Source: an uncultured Lachnospiraceae bacterium
GTDB taxonomy: Bacteria; Bacillota_A; Clostridia; Lachnospirales; Lachnospiraceae
Assembly: GCA_902787595.1 (NCBI GenBank)
Contig: CADAHD010000089.1
Span: 1 to 8,219, forward strand
Reading direction: 5' to 3'
Length of the DNA: 8,219 bases
Shown here one piece after another: positions 5,024 through 8,219 of the stretch. Position 1 is the stretch's first letter. Each line of letters opens with the position of its first letter. The translations under genes were made by a program, and so were the position numbers. The notes below the pieces were generated by a model. That model did not search any database. It worked only from the letters and a program-made list of their open reading frames with translations, and was not told where the DNA came from.

Positions 5024-7288
5024 TCATTCTCTTGTTGTAAGACATTCATATGCCTTAATGTTTGCGATCTCTCTCAGACTTATTAAAGCCGCAATAAATG
5101 ATGTAAGTATCATCAGTACAGGCACCACAACAAATACCGATACCGCATCTGTCGTGAACTTAATCCCCCGGGCTCCCATAAATCCCAGCAGGATCCCGGC
5201 CAGCCGCTGAGCTGATACCATTCCCGAAACGATCCCCAAGGCAAGCCCCGTCAGCAGATAAAATGTCAGTTTTTTCATATAATCCATGCGTATATCCGAA
5301 GCCGTAAATCCCAATGCTTTCTTAAGAGAGCTTTCTCTTCTTTCTCTCCAGATCACAAGACGCATCAGCAGAAGGATCACAACCATGATCACCACACAGG
5401 CAACAGATTTTGTCATAAGCGATGCTTTTCCTATATTTCTGATGGTCTGACCATACATTCCTTTCATATATTCCGCTATCTCAGCTATTTTGATGCTTTG
5501 ATCCGTTCCCGACACTCCTCCGCTGTATTCCGATATCCACTCATCCGGCAGCACTTCATCTTTGAGTGTAACATACATGACACTCCACATGAGCGGAGTT
5601 GCATCGTTTATACATCCTTTAGCCGTCTTTCCTCCATTTGTAATATCCGAATAAATGCCGCATATAACGCATGCGCTTTTTTCTGACTCTCCGTCCTTTG
5701 TATTCTTACAGATCGTGATGCTGTCTCCGACTCCAAGTCCGGTCTCCTCTGCATTTAATATGGATACGGCGATCTCATTTTCGCTCTGCGGATATGTTCC
5801 TTCGGTATAATTTACAGGGAAAATGCTATGGTCACCATTTTCCAGAATCAGATCATAAGCTCTGCCGTCAGACAGAAATGATCTGTAGGCTCCGGTTTCC
5901 ATTACCGAGTATCTGTCAACTCTGTCATCCTCTGCCAGGCGTGCTGCCAGCTCAGCGGCCGAAGCATCTGTGTCCTGTGACCGGCGGACATCGATACGGA
6001 TCTGACTGTTTCCTATCCCCATATACCGGACAAACTCCGGATCCGACATTGTTTTCTTCATGCTGTCGGGAACTATCATCATAAACACCGCAGCCATGAT
6101 GATAACTGAAACAGGTATCCAATAGTTTTTACTCCGTCGGCTCTCACTGCGTCCGCTCAATGCAGTAACGGCAGAGATCTTTTCAGTCCTGACAAGCGTT
6201 CGTTTCACGGATAAAAGTATCATGGCTTCGGCCAAGACGGCTCCGGCGATCATGACCGCATATACAAGAACAGGATCATCTGCTTCTCCGTAAAGCTCTC
6301 TCATGCCTTTTCCCAAAGGGAGCGCTATAACACAAGCCGAAACTGATCCCACAAGACTGCCTATCGCGGAAAGCAGCAGATATTTGGATAAATAAAGCTT
6401 TCTTATATCCATCCTTGAGATCCCGACAGCTTTAAGCATTCCTATCTCGCGCCGGTCTTTTTCAAGCCGGGTAAGAACGATATATCTTATGCACATGATG
6501 GAAATACAAAGGACTACAACTGATACAAGCAGTATGATGATCACCATGATCCCGTCCGAAAGAGCATTCATCAGTTTTATCAGCGGATAGGTGATGGCCG
6601 GTCCGTTGCAGGGAAGGTCCGCATCCTTATATGCGGTGGCGAAAGCAGCTGTATCGCTTCCTTCTTTAAGCCTGTATTCTATCAGATATTCTTCGCTTCC
6701 CAGATATTTCAGTCTTTCGTAATCCGCTTCGTTCACAAGAAATCTCTTAGAGGATGCCATCATGGAATTCATCTGCGAATCACGCATAAATCCCGCAACG
6801 CTCAGCTCCTCAGTACCTATATACATCGTATCCCCGACATTGATATCATATTCATTCCTGTATGCAACGGGAACATAAACAGTTCCGGGAGAAACGCGTA
6901 TAATGCTGTCGTCTGCATCCAGAAGATAATCGAAAGCCTCGCTCTGGCAAGAGAGTCCGTTATCCTGCATATTGCTATCAAAACTGTTATCGCCTATCCT
7001 TATCTGTCCGTTCTCCAGATTGAGAAATCTGCATATCTGCATTTTCTCAACCTCAGGTCTTTTCTCCGTAAATGCCTTTATCTCCTCTTCGGACAGTTCA
7101 CCCGTATGCATTTGCAGAAAGTGAGGTGTTTCAGCCTTTATCATAAGAGACGAGATCGATGAATACAGCGTGGCAAAAAGGAATACAGTCAGTCCCAGCA
7201 TCATAGCCGCTGCTGCCATAAATACAGTCGTTGATATCGTTATCAGCCTGTTCGACTTAAGATCATTTATTATCAGTCGTCTTATCAT
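5024..7288 (-). CDS. FtsX/MacB-type ABC transporter permease with two FtsX modules
   Basis: A 754-residue membrane protein and the partner of the following ATPase. I see about eight membrane segments: one near the N-terminus (18-42), three at about 246-270, 300-324 and 340-360, one at 390-406, and three at 627-647, 674-695 and 716-737. Two large extracellular domains (about 45-240 and 410-620) lie between. Each half carries the FtsX coupling motif after its first segment of the triplet: EIGMLKAVGISRMDI (281-295) and ESSLKKALGFTASDI (652-666). This 1+3+1+3 layout is the duplicated FtsX arrangement found in many Firmicute transporters for antimicrobial peptides, lipoproteins or unknown substrates. 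The ATG at 7288 overlaps the end of the MFS gene by 26 bp, and a GGGGG-rich Shine-Dalgarno lies 8 bases before it. The substrate cannot be told from sequence. Confidence 0.92.
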   Translation of the reverse strand: MIRRLIINDLKSNRLITISTTVFMAAAAMMLGLTVFLFATLYSSISSLMIKAETPHFLQMHTGELSEEEIKAFTEKRPEVEKMQICRFLNLENGQIRIGDNSFDSNMQDNGLSCQSEAFDYLLDADDSIIRVSPGTVYVPVAYRNEYDINVGDTMYIGTEELSVAGFMRDSQMNSMMASSKRFLVNEADYERLKYLGSEEYLIEYRLKEGSDTAAFATAYKDADLPCNGPAITYPLIKLMNALSDGIMVIIILLVSVVVLCISIMCIRYIVLTRLEKDRREIGMLKAVGISRMDIRKLYLSKYLLLSAIGSLVGSVSACVIALPLGKGMRELYGEADDPVLVYAVMIAGAVLAEAMILLSVKRTLVRTEKISAVTALSGRSESRRSKNYWIPVSVIIMAAVFMMIVPDSMKKTMSDPEFVRYMGIGNSQIRIDVRRSQDTDASAAELAARLAEDDRVDRYSVMETGAYRSFLSDGRAYDLILENGDHSIFPVNYTEGTYPQSENEIAVSILNAEETGLGVGDSITICKNTKDGESEKSACVICGIYSDITNGGKTAKGCINDATPLMWSVMYVTLKDEVLPDEWISEYSGGVSGTDQSIKIAEIAEYMKGMYGQTIRNIGKASLMTKSVACVVIMVVILLLMRLVIWRERRESSLKKALGFTASDIRMDYMKKLTFYLLTGLALGIVSGMVSAQRLAGILLGFMGARGIKFTTDAVSVFVVVPVLMILTSFIAALISLREIANIKAYECLTTRE

Positions 7289-8219
7289 TTACCGTACCCC
7301 CTTCAAGTTCTTTGACCGATCTGAAAAACGGTATTGAAACAGCCATCACCGCCAGTAACAGTCCCGATATCATAATGACACATGCCGCACCGCGTCCGAC
7401 TCCGATATGCCTTGCTTCCGCAATCTTATCTGCCAGAAGCCCCGCCCCTGCGTATGCAAAAACATAACCGATCTGTGAAAGAAAACTTATGAGTCCCCAT
7501 GCCCTGCCCTGCTTATCCGCATCAATATTGATCCTTGTCATGTAATCAAGGCAATTGTTCGCAAAAGGAAGCATAAAGAAAAACAGGAATCCGAAACAGC
7601 ATATAAGGATCATGTTTTCTTTAAGCCCGAATCCCACCATGGCCAGCCCGCATACCGCCAGCGAGATACTGAGTATACGGGTATGATCTTTCCTTATCCC
7701 GGCTATCCCTATAATGATGCCCGCTACAAGCATTCCGCTTGCGCATACCGTTTCCGCTATTCCAAGGACTCTGCTGCTTTCAAAATCCAGTATCAAAGGC
7801 TCAACCAGTATCTGTATCGCACCCATAAAACATGTGATCACGGAAGATATGATTATCAGGATCGATATTCCTCTCTTCTGCGTTATGGCCATCCAGCCCT
7901 GCTTAAAGCTTTCACCAAAAGACTCCTTTATAATGCTGCGCTTTGAAAGTCTGTTTTTTCTTACGATGGCAGTGCAGATCACCGTAAATACGAATGTACA
8001 GATATCTATGATAAGGAGCAGCTTTACATCGCTTATTCCCAAAAGCATACCCGCCAGCATCGGAGAGATAAGATACCTTGCGCTTCCTGCCAGACTCATC
8101 ATACCGCTTGCTTTTGAATACTCATCTTTAGTAAGCATATCGGTAACCGTCGCCCTGTAGGATGGCTCCAGCAGAGAAGAAAAAACCGCACTGACAGATA
8201 CGCCTATACAGATCTGATA
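7263..8219 (-). CDS. Major facilitator superfamily efflux transporter (C-terminal part)
   Basis: The frame is open to the window edge, so the gene is cut at its 5' end; the ATG at 8138 is internal, because the preceding 27 codons encode conserved MFS sequence (SSLLEPSYRATVTDM). 318 residues are visible, with about eight hydrophobic segments. SYRATVTDMLTKDEYSKASG matches the family's usual loop before a helix with the S-P-x-L-A-G-x-L-L pattern, and NIDADKQGRAWGLISFLSQIG (228-248) is the matching loop in the second half. This resembles MefA/EntS-type proton-driven exporters of drugs or siderophores. The Lys/Asp-rich tail ends at 7263 inside the start of the permease gene. It is the first visible gene of the export operon; its substrate is unknown. 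Confidence 0.88.
   Translation of the reverse strand, partial: YQICIGVSVSAVFSSLLEPSYRATVTDMLTKDEYSKASGMMSLAGSARYLISPMLAGMLLGISDVKLLLIIDICTFVFTVICTAIVRKNRLSKRSIIKESFGESFKQGWMAITQKRGISILIIISSVITCFMGAIQILVEPLILDFESSRVLGIAETVCASGMLVAGIIIGIAGIRKDHTRILSISLAVCGLAMVGFGLKENMILICCFGFLFFFMLPFANNCLDYMTRINIDADKQGRAWGLISFLSQIGYVFAYAGAGLLADKIAEARHIGVGRGAACVIMISGLLLAVMAVSIPFFRSVKELEGGTVNDKTTDNK

Noticed and set aside
8136..8138. ATG at 8138 as the start of the MFS gene
   Set aside because: The frame stays open to the window edge, and the codons before it encode family-typical MFS sequence, so the true start lies outside the window.
7714..8160. Plus-strand open frame of 148 codons opposite the MFS gene
   Set aside because: Antisense to a well-supported MFS gene. 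Its apparent hydrophobicity mirrors the membrane-protein codons on the other strand.

Overview
The window looks like a chromosomal segment of a low-to-mid GC anaerobic Firmicute, most likely a Lachnospiraceae/Clostridia member. The reasons are strong AGGAGG-type ribosome binding sites, a proline/threonine linker of the kind common in Lachnospiraceae surface proteins, a lipoprotein with a classical lipobox, and a dehydrogenase related to clostridial amino-acid fermentation enzymes. This placement is inference. All seven genes read on the minus strand, so transcription runs from high to low coordinates. I see no rRNA, tRNA, CRISPR array, insertion sequence or phage gene.

Region 8219-4232 (first in transcription order) is an export operon: the 3' part of a major facilitator superfamily (MFS) efflux protein, a two-module FtsX/MacB-type ABC permease that overlaps it by 26 bp, and the partner ATPase 60 bp further on. 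A weak terminator-like hairpin follows the ATPase.

Region 4215-2831 is a single-gene unit. A very good sigma-70-type promoter (TTGAAA, 17-bp spacer, TAGAAT with an extended -10) drives a lipoprotein with an extraordinarily acidic mature domain. The protein begins at 4137, not at the longer reading frame whose TTG start lies inside the -35 box. A possible terminator overlaps its stop codon.

Region 2856-2601 is a 256-bp non-coding gap packed with inverted repeats, including a long AT-rich dyad that overlaps a possible extended -10 promoter and a perfect 19-bp GC-rich palindrome.

Region 2600-442 holds a secreted L,D-transpeptidase (peptidoglycan cross-linking family) with duplicated 37-residue C-terminal modules around a Pro/Thr linker, then holA (DNA polymerase III delta subunit) only 5 bp downstream. 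The last gene, 412 to the window edge, is the N-terminal part of a DapB-like/2,4-diaminopentanoate-dehydrogenase-like enzyme. Its codon use is sharply different from its neighbours, which suggests high expression or different ancestry.

I did not find a clearly unprecedented system. The best candidates for novelty are the hyper-acidic lipoprotein, the module architecture of the L,D-transpeptidase, and the hairpin-rich gap between them.
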